Below, piece after piece: positions 43,783 to 52,336 of a stretch of 64,000 bases of DNA. The DNA is from JAHJQZ01 sp963667595. Lineage in GTDB: Bacteria > Pseudomonadota > Alphaproteobacteria > Rhizobiales > Devosiaceae. The stretch is taken from NCBI GenBank assembly GCA_963667595.2, contig CAXXWD010000002.1:162513-226512 (forward strand), written 5' to 3'. Both the position numbers and the translations under genes were made by a program. Every line of letters starts with the position of its first letter. Within the stretch, counting starts at the first letter, position 1. The notes below the pieces were generated by a model. It was not told the DNA's origin and did no database searches. It saw nothing but the letters and a program-made list of their open reading frames with translations.

Positions 43783-45045
43783 TTGAGCGTAGAGACGACC
43801 ATCCTCGACAACGGCATGACCGTTTTGACCCATAACATGCCACATCTCGAAAGTGCGTCGCTCGGTGTTTGGGTGAAGTCGGGGTCGCGTTCGGAGACCA
43901 TCAAGGAGCACGGCATTTCGCACCTGCTCGAACACATGGCCTTCAAGGGAACCTCAACCCGCACGGCGCGCGAGATCGCGGAGGCCATCGAGGGCGTCGG
44001 GGGCGAGGTCAATGCCGCCACCTCGGTCGAACACACCGGCTATTTCGCCCGGGTGCTCAAGGAAGACGTCAGTCTGGCCGCGGACATTATCGCCGACATC
44101 CTGCAGAATTCAGTGTTCGACGAGAACGAACTGGCCCGCGAACAGCAGGTGATCGTCCAGGAAATCGGCGCGGCGCGCGACGATCCGGACGACCACGTCT
44201 TCGACCTGTTCCAGTCCGTGTCCTTTCCCGATCAGCCGATCGGGCGCCCGATCCTCGGCACGGCCGAATCCGTGCGCGGGTTCGACCCGGCCGCCATCCG
44301 GCACTATCTCGACCGCAACTATACCGGCGACCGCATGATCCTCGCCGCGGCCGGCAATGTTGATCACGACAAGCTGGTTCGTGTCGCCGAAGAACGTTTC
44401 ACCGAACTCGAACCCGCCTCCAAGGTCGAGCCGGAAGCCGCGCGTTACGTCGGCGGCGAGGAGCGGTTCGAAACCGACCATGAACAGGCCCATATCGTTC
44501 TGGGGCTCGAAGGCAGGCCCTACAATTCCGACGGCTTTTACACCGTGCAGGTGCTGTCCTCGATTCTCGGCGGCGGCATGAGTTCGCGCCTGTTCCAGGA
44601 AGTCAGGGAAAAGCGCGGCCTGTGCTATTCGGTCTATGCCTTCCATTGGGCCTTTGCGGATAGCGGCGTGTTCGGGGTTGCCGCCGCGACCGGCGCCGGC
44701 GAAGTCGGCGAACTGGTCAATGTGGTGATCGACGAGCTGCGCCGGGCCGCCGATACGATCGAGGAGGAAGAAGTCAGGCGTGTCAGGAACCAGATCCGGG
44801 CCGGCCTTCTGATGTCGCTCGAGAGCCCGTCCTCGCGCGCCGGACAGATCGCCCGCCAGCAGATCCTGTGGGGCCGGACCATCCCGCTCGAGGAAACGGT
44901 CGAGCGTATCAATCACATTGACGCGGCCCGGGTAAAACAGGTCGCCCATCAGATGTTCGACACCAGGCGTGTTTCGCTTGCCGGCATCGGGCCGGTTGGC
45001 TCCATGCCCGACCACGACGCCGTGGTTGCACGCCTCCGGGCGTGA
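43783..45045 (+). CDS. M16-family zinc metallopeptidase (mitochondrial processing peptidase-like)
   Basis: A 420-residue inverzincin. The zinc motif is HLLEHMAF (HxxEH), with the distal Glu about 75 residues later in the region of ENELAREQQVIVQEI. The C-terminal M16 domain contains a glycine-rich stretch (LSSILGGGMSSRLFQEVREKRGLCYSV). TTG 43783 was chosen: GGGAG lies 7 bp upstream, the thrC stop ends 2 bp before, and LSVETTILDNGMTVLTH is the usual N-terminus. Substrate unknown; relatives resemble the ancestor of mitochondrial MPP. Confidence 0.93.
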   Translation: MSVETTILDNGMTVLTHNMPHLESASLGVWVKSGSRSETIKEHGISHLLEHMAFKGTSTRTAREIAEAIEGVGGEVNAATSVEHTGYFARVLKEDVSLAADIIADILQNSVFDENELAREQQVIVQEIGAARDDPDDHVFDLFQSVSFPDQPIGRPILGTAESVRGFDPAAIRHYLDRNYTGDRMILAAAGNVDHDKLVRVAEERFTELEPASKVEPEAARYVGGEERFETDHEQAHIVLGLEGRPYNSDGFYTVQVLSSILGGGMSSRLFQEVREKRGLCYSVYAFHWAFADSGVFGVAAATGAGEVGELVNVVIDELRRAADTIEEEEVRRVRNQIRAGLLMSLESPSSRAGQIARQQILWGRTIPLEETVERINHIDAARVKQVAHQMFDTRRVSLAGIGPVGSMPDHDAVVARLRA

Positions 45046-45064
45046 CGGGCCGACGCCGCTTCTT

Positions 45065-45661
45065 ATGCTGGACTATATCTTTACGCCTGACCGAACGCCC
45101 GAACTGAGCCGGGGCGATCTTCTCCTGCGTGCCGCGCGCCAGGCCGATTATGCGCAATGGCACGATGTGCGCCTGAAAAGCCACGCGTTCCTCAAACCCT
45201 ACGAGCCGCGCTGGAGCGAGGTCGATCTGTCGCCGACCGTGTTCCGCGAACGGTTGCGGCGCAACCGACGGGAAGCCGAGGCCGGCACGGAATTCTCCTT
45301 TTTCATCTTTCGCCAGACGTCGGCGCGCGCGCTTCTGGTGGGCGGGCTGACGCTCTCCAACATCCGGCGCCGCGCCGCCATGCACGCCAATCTCGGCTAC
45401 TGGATGGGCGTCGACAATGCCGGCATGGGCATCATGAGCACGGCGGTCAACATGATCCTGCCCTTCGTTTTCGATCATCTCGAATTAAGGCGTCTGCATG
45501 CGGCGACCCTGCCGGACAACAAGGCGTCGCGCCGCGTTCTCGAAAAAAACGGCTTCAATGAAGAAGGCTTTGCGGAAGCCTATCTGCAGATCGACGGAGT
45601 CTGGCGGGATCACGTGCTCTACGCATTGACCCGCGATCGTTTTCTTGCGGCAGCGCGATGA
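45065..45661 (+). CDS. GNAT N-acetyltransferase (RimJ/RimL type)
   Basis: A 198-residue acetyltransferase with the RimJ-like layout: LRAARQADYAQWHDVR early, ANLGYWMGVDNAGMGIMSTAV (acetyl-CoA loop) and LHAATLPDNKASRRVLEKNGF late. RimJ-type proteins acetylate ribosomal-protein N-termini, and relatives act on other amines. ATG 45065 was chosen, 20 bp after the M16 stop; codons from 44969 are in frame but overlap M16. The substrate is not known. Confidence 0.88.
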   Translation: MLDYIFTPDRTPELSRGDLLLRAARQADYAQWHDVRLKSHAFLKPYEPRWSEVDLSPTVFRERLRRNRREAEAGTEFSFFIFRQTSARALLVGGLTLSNIRRRAAMHANLGYWMGVDNAGMGIMSTAVNMILPFVFDHLELRRLHAATLPDNKASRRVLEKNGFNEEGFAEAYLQIDGVWRDHVLYALTRDRFLAAAR

Positions 45662-45673
45662 GTAGGGGACGGT

Positions 45674-48600
45674 ATGCTCTTGCGCGCTTGTGAGCCGGAA
45701 CGAACCACTTTACCAAGGAAATCCTACGGTCATACGACATTCGGGATTGCGTTGCCGACAATGCGTTTCGTGCTGAGCCTAGTTCTTGCCCTGATCATCA
45801 GCGTGCTCGGCGCTGCGGAGGCGATGGCCTTCGAGGTCATCAAGGTCCCCGACAGCGTCAACGCCGTCAATTTGATGGCTGGCATCGACGTCGTCAAAGG
45901 GGAAAATGGACGGGTACAATTGTCGACCGCCCCGGGCGCCGATGGCATCATCCGACGCATCGAGGTTCTGGCGCAAAAGGAAGGAACCAATCCCAACTGG
46001 GCTCTGTTTGCCCTTGGCAATGACAGCGACGTGCAGATCCAGCGCTATCTGGTGGCGCCGTTCTTCCGGCTGCCGGGGTCGGGCATTCTTCATCCCGATC
46101 TCGGGTCGAATCGCATCGCCGTTCTGACCGTCAATGCCGGCATCCGTCCGGAGCGCGTCTCCGACCCGGAAGCCGATGTCTTCGAGATCACGCTCGATCC
46201 GGGCGCGACGGTCACCTTTGTTGCCGAGCTGGATAACGGCGAGTTGCCCGAACTCTATTTATGGCAACCAGACGCCTATCGCGCCTATGTCAATTCCTTC
46301 ACCCTGTTCCGGGGCACCGTGCTCGGTATCGCCGGTATCGCCGCCGTGTTTTTGACCATCATGTTCGTGGTCAAGGGGCGGGGCGTCTTCCCCGCTACCG
46401 CGGCACTGGCCTGGGCGGTTCTCGCCTATCTTCTCATCGATTTCGGGGTGCTCGGCCGTCTGCTTGGGGTGGGCAACGGCGCCATCCAGCCCTATCGCGC
46501 CGCGGCGGAGGCGGCGCTGGCCACGACCCTGTTCGGGTTCCTGTTTATCTATCTCAATCTGCACCGATGGCATTTGCGGTTCCTGCATCTGGCGCTGGCG
46601 CTGGCGGCGGTGTTTCTCGGGCTTTTCGCCTATGCCTTCATCCAGCCGGAAACCTCGGCGGCCATTTCGCGCGTCCTTTTGATGCTGATCGGCCTGTTCG
46701 GCTTTTTCATCATCCTTTTGCTGGCGCTCAGGGGATATGATCGCGCGGTGTTTCTGGTGCCGACCTGGATCATCTACATCGCCTGGCTGTTCTATGCCTG
46801 GCTGGTCGTTTCGGGAAAGGTGACCAACGACATCGCCCAGCCTGCCGTGGCCGGGGGGTTGGTTCTCATCATCATGCTGATCGGCTTCACGACGGTGCAG
46901 CATGCCTTTTCCGAGGGACAGGTCTCGATCGGCGCACTCTCCGAGGTCGAGCGGCGTGCCCTGGCGCTGACCGGATGCGGCGATTTCGTTTTCGACTGGA
47001 ACATCGACCGCGATCGCGTTCTGGTTTCCGAAGAGCTTGCCACCTGGCTGGGCGAAACCCGCGGCAACCTGCGCGGCCCGATCAAGTCCTGGCTCGAACG
47101 CATCTATCCCGATGACAAGGACCGGTTCCGCACCGCGCTCGATACGCTGGTGGAGATGCGGCGCGGCAAGGTCAATCTCGATATCCGTATTCTTACCCAG
47201 GATGGCTCCCACCGAACGTTCCGGTTCCGGGTCAAGCCCGTTCTGGCTGGTGACGGTCAGGTCAGCCGCATCGTCGGCACCTTGCAGGACGTTACCGCCG
47301 AACGCGCTTCCCGCGAGCGGCTCTTGCATGATTCGGTTCACGACAGCCTGACCGGCCTGCCCAGCAAGGCGCTGTTTGTCGATCGTCTGGAACAGGCGCT
47401 CGAACGGTCGCGACAGGGCGAAGGCGCCAAGCCGGCGGTGTTCTTCATCGATATCGACAAGTTTTCGGGCGTGGTCGAACGGCTCGGCCAGGCCGGAGCC
47501 GATTCCGTGCTTTTGGCCATCGCCCGGCGCGTTGCCCGCCAGGTGCGCCCGCTCGACACCGTGGCGCGCCTGAGCGCCGACCAGTTCGGCGTCATCCTCA
47601 ATTCGGAAAAGGCGGCCGACAAGATCGCCGAGGCGGCCGATCAGTTGCGCAAGACCATTCGCGCGCCCTTCACCTTCGGCGAACGCGACATTGCCGTGTC
47701 CGCTTCGCTCGGCATCACCATTTTCGACAATGGTTCGGCCTCGGCGGTGGATGTGCTGCACGATGCGGAACTGGCCATGCTTTACGCCAAGCGTCACGGC
47801 GGGGACCGCATCGAAGCCTATCGCGCCGCGGCGCGGTCGATCGTGGCGTTGGCCAAGGCGACGGAAGAGGAACTGCAGCGGGCGATCAAATCCGATCAGT
47901 TCCGCATGCTCTTTCAGCCGATCTGCGCCATCAGCACCGGCCGTATCGTGGGTGTCGAGGCGCTGATCCGCTGGCGCCATCCCTTGCGTGGCCTCATCGG
48001 GCCCGACGAGTTCGTGCCCCTGGCCGAGCGGTCGGGGCAGATCGAAGAGATCGGACGTCTCGCCTTTGAACAATCCGCCGCACAATTCCAGGTCTGGCAG
48101 CGGTCGGTCCGTCTCCCCGAGGAGTTTTTCGTTTCGGTCAATCTGTCGCCGAGCCAGTTGTCGACCGAGACCATGCTTTCCGACATGCGGACCTATCTCA
48201 GCGAACACAAGGGCATTGCCGAACACATCAAGCTCGAAATCACCGAAGGCCAGATGATGGTCAATCCCGAGCATTCGGCCTATGTGCTTTCCATGCTCAA
48301 GTCGATGGGGCTTTCCATTGCACTCGACGATTTCGGCACCGGCCATTCCTCGCTGAGCTATCTGCACCGGTTCCCCATCGACACCATCAAGATCGCGGCG
48401 CCTTTCGTGCGGCTCGGCGACGATACCGGGTTCGCGCACACCCAGGCGCCAATCATCCGCTCGATCGTCTCTCTGGCCCGCGAACTCGATCTCATGGTCA
48501 TTGGCGAGGGGGTGGAAACCAAAGCGGAACGCGATCGGCTGTTGCAGCTCGATTGCCGTTACGGACAGGGCTTCCTTTATGCCGAACCGATGGATGGCGA

Positions 48601-49015
48601 AGCCTTGCAGAAACGCCTGGTCCACAACGCCGTTGCCCCGGCGCCGTCGCGTGTCCCCGCGCCTGCGCTCGCGCCGGTACGAACGAAAACGCCTGTGGAG
48701 GAAAAGCCGGAGCAGCCGAAGGCGACACCGTTCGTTGCCAAACCTGTCGTTCAGCCGGAACAGAAAAAGCCGTCACCGGAACCCGCGCCGAAACCGGCCC
48801 CGACGCCCGCGCCGATGCCCGGCGCCGCAGGGTCGACACCTTCTATCGCCAAGCCGCAGACGCCGCCGGCAGGTGAGCCCGGGCCGGACAAGGCGCCGGC
48901 AACGAAGGCGGGACCGTTGTCGATGAACGCGTTGCGCGCTCTTTTTGGCTCAGCCCTGAAACCGCCACAGGTCGCCACGGCGAAGCGCACATCCGATATC
49001 GACAAGGGCAAGTGA
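45674..49015 (+). CDS. multidomain cyclic-di-GMP protein: 7TM sensor, PAS, degenerate GGDEF, EAL
   Basis: An 1113-residue inner-membrane protein. An N-terminal hydrophobic signal/anchor (about 30-52) precedes a periplasmic domain, then several helices (about 210-415), a PAS-like domain (about 430-540), GGDEF and EAL domains, and a Pro/Ala/Lys-rich tail (about 980-1113) ending near LSMNALRALFGSALK. The GGDEF active site reads SADQF (about 632), so cyclase activity is unlikely. EAL motifs are intact: EALIRW (about 761), ITEG, DDFGTG (about 884) and GEGVET. It should be a c-di-GMP phosphodiesterase. Start is ATG 45674 (AGGGGAC upstream); ATG 45761 is an alternative directly before the hydrophobic anchor. 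Confidence 0.92.
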   Translation: MLLRACEPERTTLPRKSYGHTTFGIALPTMRFVLSLVLALIISVLGAAEAMAFEVIKVPDSVNAVNLMAGIDVVKGENGRVQLSTAPGADGIIRRIEVLAQKEGTNPNWALFALGNDSDVQIQRYLVAPFFRLPGSGILHPDLGSNRIAVLTVNAGIRPERVSDPEADVFEITLDPGATVTFVAELDNGELPELYLWQPDAYRAYVNSFTLFRGTVLGIAGIAAVFLTIMFVVKGRGVFPATAALAWAVLAYLLIDFGVLGRLLGVGNGAIQPYRAAAEAALATTLFGFLFIYLNLHRWHLRFLHLALALAAVFLGLFAYAFIQPETSAAISRVLLMLIGLFGFFIILLLALRGYDRAVFLVPTWIIYIAWLFYAWLVVSGKVTNDIAQPAVAGGLVLIIMLIGFTTVQHAFSEGQVSIGALSEVERRALALTGCGDFVFDWNIDRDRVLVSEELATWLGETRGNLRGPIKSWLERIYPDDKDRFRTALDTLVEMRRGKVNLDIRILTQDGSHRTFRFRVKPVLAGDGQVSRIVGTLQDVTAERASRERLLHDSVHDSLTGLPSKALFVDRLEQALERSRQGEGAKPAVFFIDIDKFSGVVERLGQAGADSVLLAIARRVARQVRPLDTVARLSADQFGVILNSEKAADKIAEAADQLRKTIRAPFTFGERDIAVSASLGITIFDNGSASAVDVLHDAELAMLYAKRHGGDRIEAYRAAARSIVALAKATEEELQRAIKSDQFRMLFQPICAISTGRIVGVEALIRWRHPLRGLIGPDEFVPLAERSGQIEEIGRLAFEQSAAQFQVWQRSVRLPEEFFVSVNLSPSQLSTETMLSDMRTYLSEHKGIAEHIKLEITEGQMMVNPEHSAYVLSMLKSMGLSIALDDFGTGHSSLSYLHRFPIDTIKIAAPFVRLGDDTGFAHTQAPIIRSIVSLARELDLMVIGEGVETKAERDRLLQLDCRYGQGFLYAEPMDGEALQKRLVHNAVAPAPSRVPAPALAPVRTKTPVEEKPEQPKATPFVAKPVVQPEQKKPSPEPAPKPAPTPAPMPGAAGSTPSIAKPQTPPAGEPGPDKAPATKAGPLSMNALRALFGSALKPPQVATAKRTSDIDKGK

Positions 49016-49044
49016 GCGCGGCGGGGCTGAGGAATAACGCCGCC

Positions 49045-49150
49045 GTCATTGCGTACCCCTGAAGGGCACGCGGCAATCTGGGCGGGCTTGATCCCTGTCG
49101 AGGCGGCGATGGATTGCGTCATCGCTTTCGCTCCTTGCGATGACAAGGTG
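49045..49150. repeat. dispersed repeat between the GGDEF-EAL and yqgE genes
   Basis: Contains CGTCATTGCG..., ATTGCGTCATCGCTTTCGCTCC and TTGCGATGACAAGG, elements of a composite repeat common in alphaproteobacterial intergenic DNA (flanked by complementary CATTGCG and GCAATG-like ends). It occupies most of the gap between convergent genes. Confidence 0.65.
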
Positions 49151-49175
49151 CAATGCAGTTCGAACGTGAACCGCT

Positions 49176-49760
49176 CTAGCCGCGGCCGATTTCGCCAGAC
49201 AGCGATGCCCGGGAAACGCCGATCGAGGCGAGGGCTGCATCGTAACGGCGTTCGACCGGAACGCTGAACAGGATGTCGAGCGAATGGGGCGCCGTCAGCC
49301 AGCCGCTGCCGCGCAACTCGTCTTCCAGTTGGCCGGGCGCCCAGCCGCAATAGCCCAAAGCCAGAAGCGACTGTTCGGGACCCGAGCCGAAAGCGATGGC
49401 CTTGAGAATATCGAGGGTGGCCGTCAGTCCCACGTCGTCATTGACCTCATAGGAGTTTTCGGCGCGGAAATAGTCGCGGCTGTGCAGCACGAAGCCGCGT
49501 CCGGTTTCAACCGGTCCCCCCATCATGACGGCGCGATTGCGGATACGTTCCGGCACGCGGATCAAGTCTTCGGGCGGGCCGAGTTCCAGCTCGCCGAAAA
49601 TGTCGCCGGCGCTGAGGTCGGGTAGCTTGTGGTTGACGATCAGCCCCATGGCGCCGTCTTCGCCATGGCCGACAAGATAGACCACGCTTTCGGAAAAGCG
49701 CTCGTCGGACATCCCCGGCGTGGCGATGAGGAAATGTCCCTTGAGCGAAGACATGGGCAT
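49176..49760 (-). CDS. YqgE/AlgH family protein
   Basis: A 194-residue cytoplasmic protein beginning MSSLKGHFLIATPGMSDERF, with AMGLIVNHKLPDLSAGDIF, MMGGPVETGRGFVLHS and LLALGYCGWAPGQLEDEL. The family is widely conserved and of unknown function. The start ATG 49760 (AGGAGG upstream) was preferred to the codon at 49793. Confidence 0.94.
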   Translation of the reverse strand: MPMSSLKGHFLIATPGMSDERFSESVVYLVGHGEDGAMGLIVNHKLPDLSAGDIFGELELGPPEDLIRVPERIRNRAVMMGGPVETGRGFVLHSRDYFRAENSYEVNDDVGLTATLDILKAIAFGSGPEQSLLALGYCGWAPGQLEDELRGSGWLTAPHSLDILFSVPVERRYDAALASIGVSRASLSGEIGRG

Positions 49761-50003
49761 GACTGCCTCCTGGTTGCGCCGCCGCATTTCCAATCCTCTT
49801 TACGCCGAAGTTTAGGGGTTCTGACGAAAAGTGCAAATAACGCCTGAACGCGTCGTTTTTTTCAACATCGGCACCAAAGAGTGGCGTGTCCGGCCTTGCG
49901 CCTCGGAACCGGGGCTGCAAATGGTCGCGAAAGACGTCAAATCACGCAAGTCTGAACCACGGTGACTTGGGTTTGTTCCCGTTCAGAGGTATTGGCAGGC
50001 ACC

Positions 50004-50798
50004 ATGAAACCGTTTTTCACCATTCTGACGACCTTTGCCGTTCTTTGCCCCGTTTCTGCCATCGCCGCAACGAGCGCGTGGACCGACATCGTTCCCGGTG
50101 CCCGCTTGCGCGCCATTTCCGCCGGAATCGAGATCGACGGCCGCGCCCTGATCGGGCTCGAGCTGACCCTGGCGCCCGGGTTCCATACCTATTGGCGCGT
50201 ACCGGGGGAGACCGGTCTGCCGACCGAGCTTGCGGTTTCCGATGCCACGGGGCCGCTGCAAACGGATCTTGTCTGGCCGCTGCCCGAGCGCGACACGACC
50301 GGCGGCTATGTCGATTACGTCTATACCGGCACGCTGGTGCTGCCGGCGCTGGTCGCGGCCGAAGCCGGGGCGCCGCTGACGCTTGATGTGCACATGGGCA
50401 TCTGTTCGGACATGTGCGTGCCGGTCCAGGCCCATTTCGAGCTTGACGGCGCCGAGCGTTCCGATCCCGTCAATTCCCTGCGCCTGCAACAGGCGCTCAA
50501 CGAAACCCCGATCCTCTGGGAAGGCGACGACGTGCCGCTGACCGATATCCGTATTGATGGTGAAACCGGCGCCGTGACCCTGAGTTTCGATCCGGCCCGC
50601 ATCGATCCACGGCGCATTTTCCCCACGCTCGACGGCACGAGCGAGGTTTATGACGCGCCCGAAATCGATTATAGCGCCGGAACGCTCCGTTTTGCCTTGC
50701 TGACCCGCAAGGCAGATACCGCCTGGCAGGGCAAACCGCTGCGCTTAACCTTCTCGACAAGTGATGGTCCCTACGAGATTGTGAGTGGCTCGCAATAA
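50004..50798 (+). CDS. periplasmic DsbD-alpha-like domain protein
   Basis: A 264-residue protein with a signal peptide (MKPFFTILTTFAVLCPVSAIAA, about 1-22) and a DsbD N-terminal immunoglobulin-like fold. The redox site is probably MGICSDMCVPV, with Cys-x-x-x-Cys. The membrane and thioredoxin domains of full DsbD are absent, so it needs another electron donor such as a CcdA-like protein elsewhere. A peroxiredoxin gene follows after ~70 bp; functional link to redox repair is plausible. ATG 50004 was chosen on the signal peptide. Confidence 0.85.
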   Translation: MKPFFTILTTFAVLCPVSAIAATSAWTDIVPGARLRAISAGIEIDGRALIGLELTLAPGFHTYWRVPGETGLPTELAVSDATGPLQTDLVWPLPERDTTGGYVDYVYTGTLVLPALVAAEAGAPLTLDVHMGICSDMCVPVQAHFELDGAERSDPVNSLRLQQALNETPILWEGDDVPLTDIRIDGETGAVTLSFDPARIDPRRIFPTLDGTSEVYDAPEIDYSAGTLRFALLTRKADTAWQGKPLRLTFSTSDGPYEIVSGSQ

Positions 50799-50869
50799 CG
50801 TTAGTGTTTGATTCATCAAGACGTGCGAGGCCTTCGCACATCCATCGATAGGTGAAAAAGAGAGTGGGC

Positions 50870-51352
50870 ATGATCGCTTCGGGCGATGTCATACCGTCAG
50901 TTCCGATCAAGCTGGTCACGGCGAACGGGGTTGAAGACAAAGACGCAGACGATGTTCTGTCCGCTGGTCGGGTGGTGATGTTCACCTTGCCGGGCGCCTT
51001 CACGCCGACCTGTTCGAACGACCATCTCCCGGACTATATCAGGCTGGCCGACGCCATCAGGGCGAAGGGTGTTAGCCGAATCGTTTGCGGAACGGTCAAC
51101 GATCACTTCGTCGTTTCGGCCTGGGCCGAGGCTTCCGGCGCGCTTGGCAAGCTCGATTTTGTCGCCGATGGTAATGCCGCGCTGGCGATTGCTCTGGGGC
51201 TTGAGCGCGACATGTCGGCAAATGGTATGGGTATTCGCTACATTCGTGCCGCAATTGTGATAAATAATGGGAGAGTGGAAGCTGTTTACGCTGAACAGTC
51301 TCCCGGCGAGGTCTCGCGGTCAGGAGCACCCGCGATTTTGGCGGCCCTTTGA
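50870..51352 (+). CDS. peroxiredoxin (Prx5/type-II family)
   Basis: A 160-residue thiol peroxidase. The peroxidatic Cys lies in PGAFTPTCSNDHLPDY, the family signature; a second Cys (RIVCGTVND) is in a buried strand and may or may not resolve. It removes H2O2 or organic hydroperoxides. ATG 50870 (AGAGAG upstream) was chosen over GTG 50852, which adds six residues. Confidence 0.94.
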   Translation: MIASGDVIPSVPIKLVTANGVEDKDADDVLSAGRVVMFTLPGAFTPTCSNDHLPDYIRLADAIRAKGVSRIVCGTVNDHFVVSAWAEASGALGKLDFVADGNAALAIALGLERDMSANGMGIRYIRAAIVINNGRVEAVYAEQSPGEVSRSGAPAILAAL

Positions 51353-51382
51353 GGCGCCTCGCGTTGCGTATTGGGGAAGGGC

Positions 51383-51988
51383 ATGTCTGAACGAAATAAT
51401 GCGTTGCGTGCGGGTCTGGTGGCGAAAACCGCCATTGCAGCCGCTTTGGCGTTGACATTGTCAGCCTGTTCGATGGGATCGATGTTTGGTGGCGGCACCA
51501 CGACCGGCAGCACCGGTTCGCTTGCCAACACCTCGACGCCACAGGAACAGATCGATTTGTCGGCGCTGGCCACCGCGCCGGCCATCGCCACCGAGTGTCC
51601 GCCGATCAAGGTCAGGAACGGTGGCGAAGCGATCTATTCGTATGAAAAGAACAAGACCGGCGATGCCCGCGCCCTGATGTTCCAGGCGGTAATCGACAAG
51701 CAGTCGCGCGCCTGCACGGCCTCGAACGGATTGATCACTGTCGATATGGGCGTGGTCGGCCGCGTGCTGCTCGGCCCTGCCGGACAGAACAAGGAATACA
51801 CGATCCCCGTGCGCTTCGCCGTCGAACGCGACGATCTGGCGGTGTTCTCGCAGAAATACGACATTCCGGTCACCGTGACGAACGGCGAACAGAGCCAGGA
51901 TTTCGTCAAGGTGGTCGACAATGTGACCATCCCGTTCGTCGGTGGCGAGAACATCATCATCTGGGTCGGCTTCGACACCGCCGCCTGA
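51383..51988 (+). CDS. hypothetical lipoprotein
   Basis: A 201-residue protein with a lipoprotein signal peptide ending at LTLSAC and a Gly/Thr/Ser-rich linker (SMFGGGTTTGSTGS). The mature part has two Cys (ATECPPIKV and QSRACTASNG) and a beta-rich C-terminus. Conserved in Rhizobiales as far as the pattern suggests, but no known domain can be named. GGGGAAGG precedes the ATG. It comes before the glycine riboswitch without an obvious terminator. Confidence 0.75.
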   Translation: MSERNNALRAGLVAKTAIAAALALTLSACSMGSMFGGGTTTGSTGSLANTSTPQEQIDLSALATAPAIATECPPIKVRNGGEAIYSYEKNKTGDARALMFQAVIDKQSRACTASNGLITVDMGVVGRVLLGPAGQNKEYTIPVRFAVERDDLAVFSQKYDIPVTVTNGEQSQDFVKVVDNVTIPFVGGENIIIWVGFDTAA

Positions 51989-52089
51989 TTGCGTCGCGGC
52001 GAAAAGCCTTTCCGCCTCATTTTCCTTTTCAATTGGCATCCGGAAACGCGCGATGCCGATTGACGGAACGACCCGGAACGCGCAGTGTG

Positions 52090-52290
52090 CGCCCGCGGGA
52101 GAGACCGGCCTTTGGGCTGGCGCCGAAGGAGCAACCGCCCCGGAAACTCTCAGGCAAAAGGACCGCGCAGATAGGATCTCTGGAAAGCGGACTCCGCTTA
52201 AGCGGACGTCCCACCGAAGGAGCAGCCGGCCGGATTTCACCTTCCGGTTTCGGGAAATCTCTCAGGTTTTTGGACAGAGGGGGCGTGTGA
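52090..52290 (+). ncRNA. tandem glycine riboswitch controlling the gcv operon
   Basis: Two glycine aptamers. The first (about 52096-52165) shows GGGAGAG, GCGCCGAAGGAGCAACCGCC and ACTCTCAGGCAAAAGGACCG. The second (about 52175-52288) shows CTCTGGAAAGCGG, CACCGAAGGAGCAGCCGG and TCTCTCAGGTTTTTGGACAGAG. They are followed ~50 bp later by gcvT, the usual arrangement in which glycine turns on glycine cleavage. The hallmark conserved sequences are clear on the plus strand; expression outcome is inferred from the family. Confidence 0.95.
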
Positions 52291-52336
52291 CAAGGGGGTC
52301 TCCCCGCGTCCTCGTGGTCCAACCTGAGGAGATGGC

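Noticed and set aside
46259..48625. 788-codon open frame antisense to the GGDEF-EAL gene
   Set aside because: Same mirror-frame effect; the plus-strand protein has clear domain motifs throughout.
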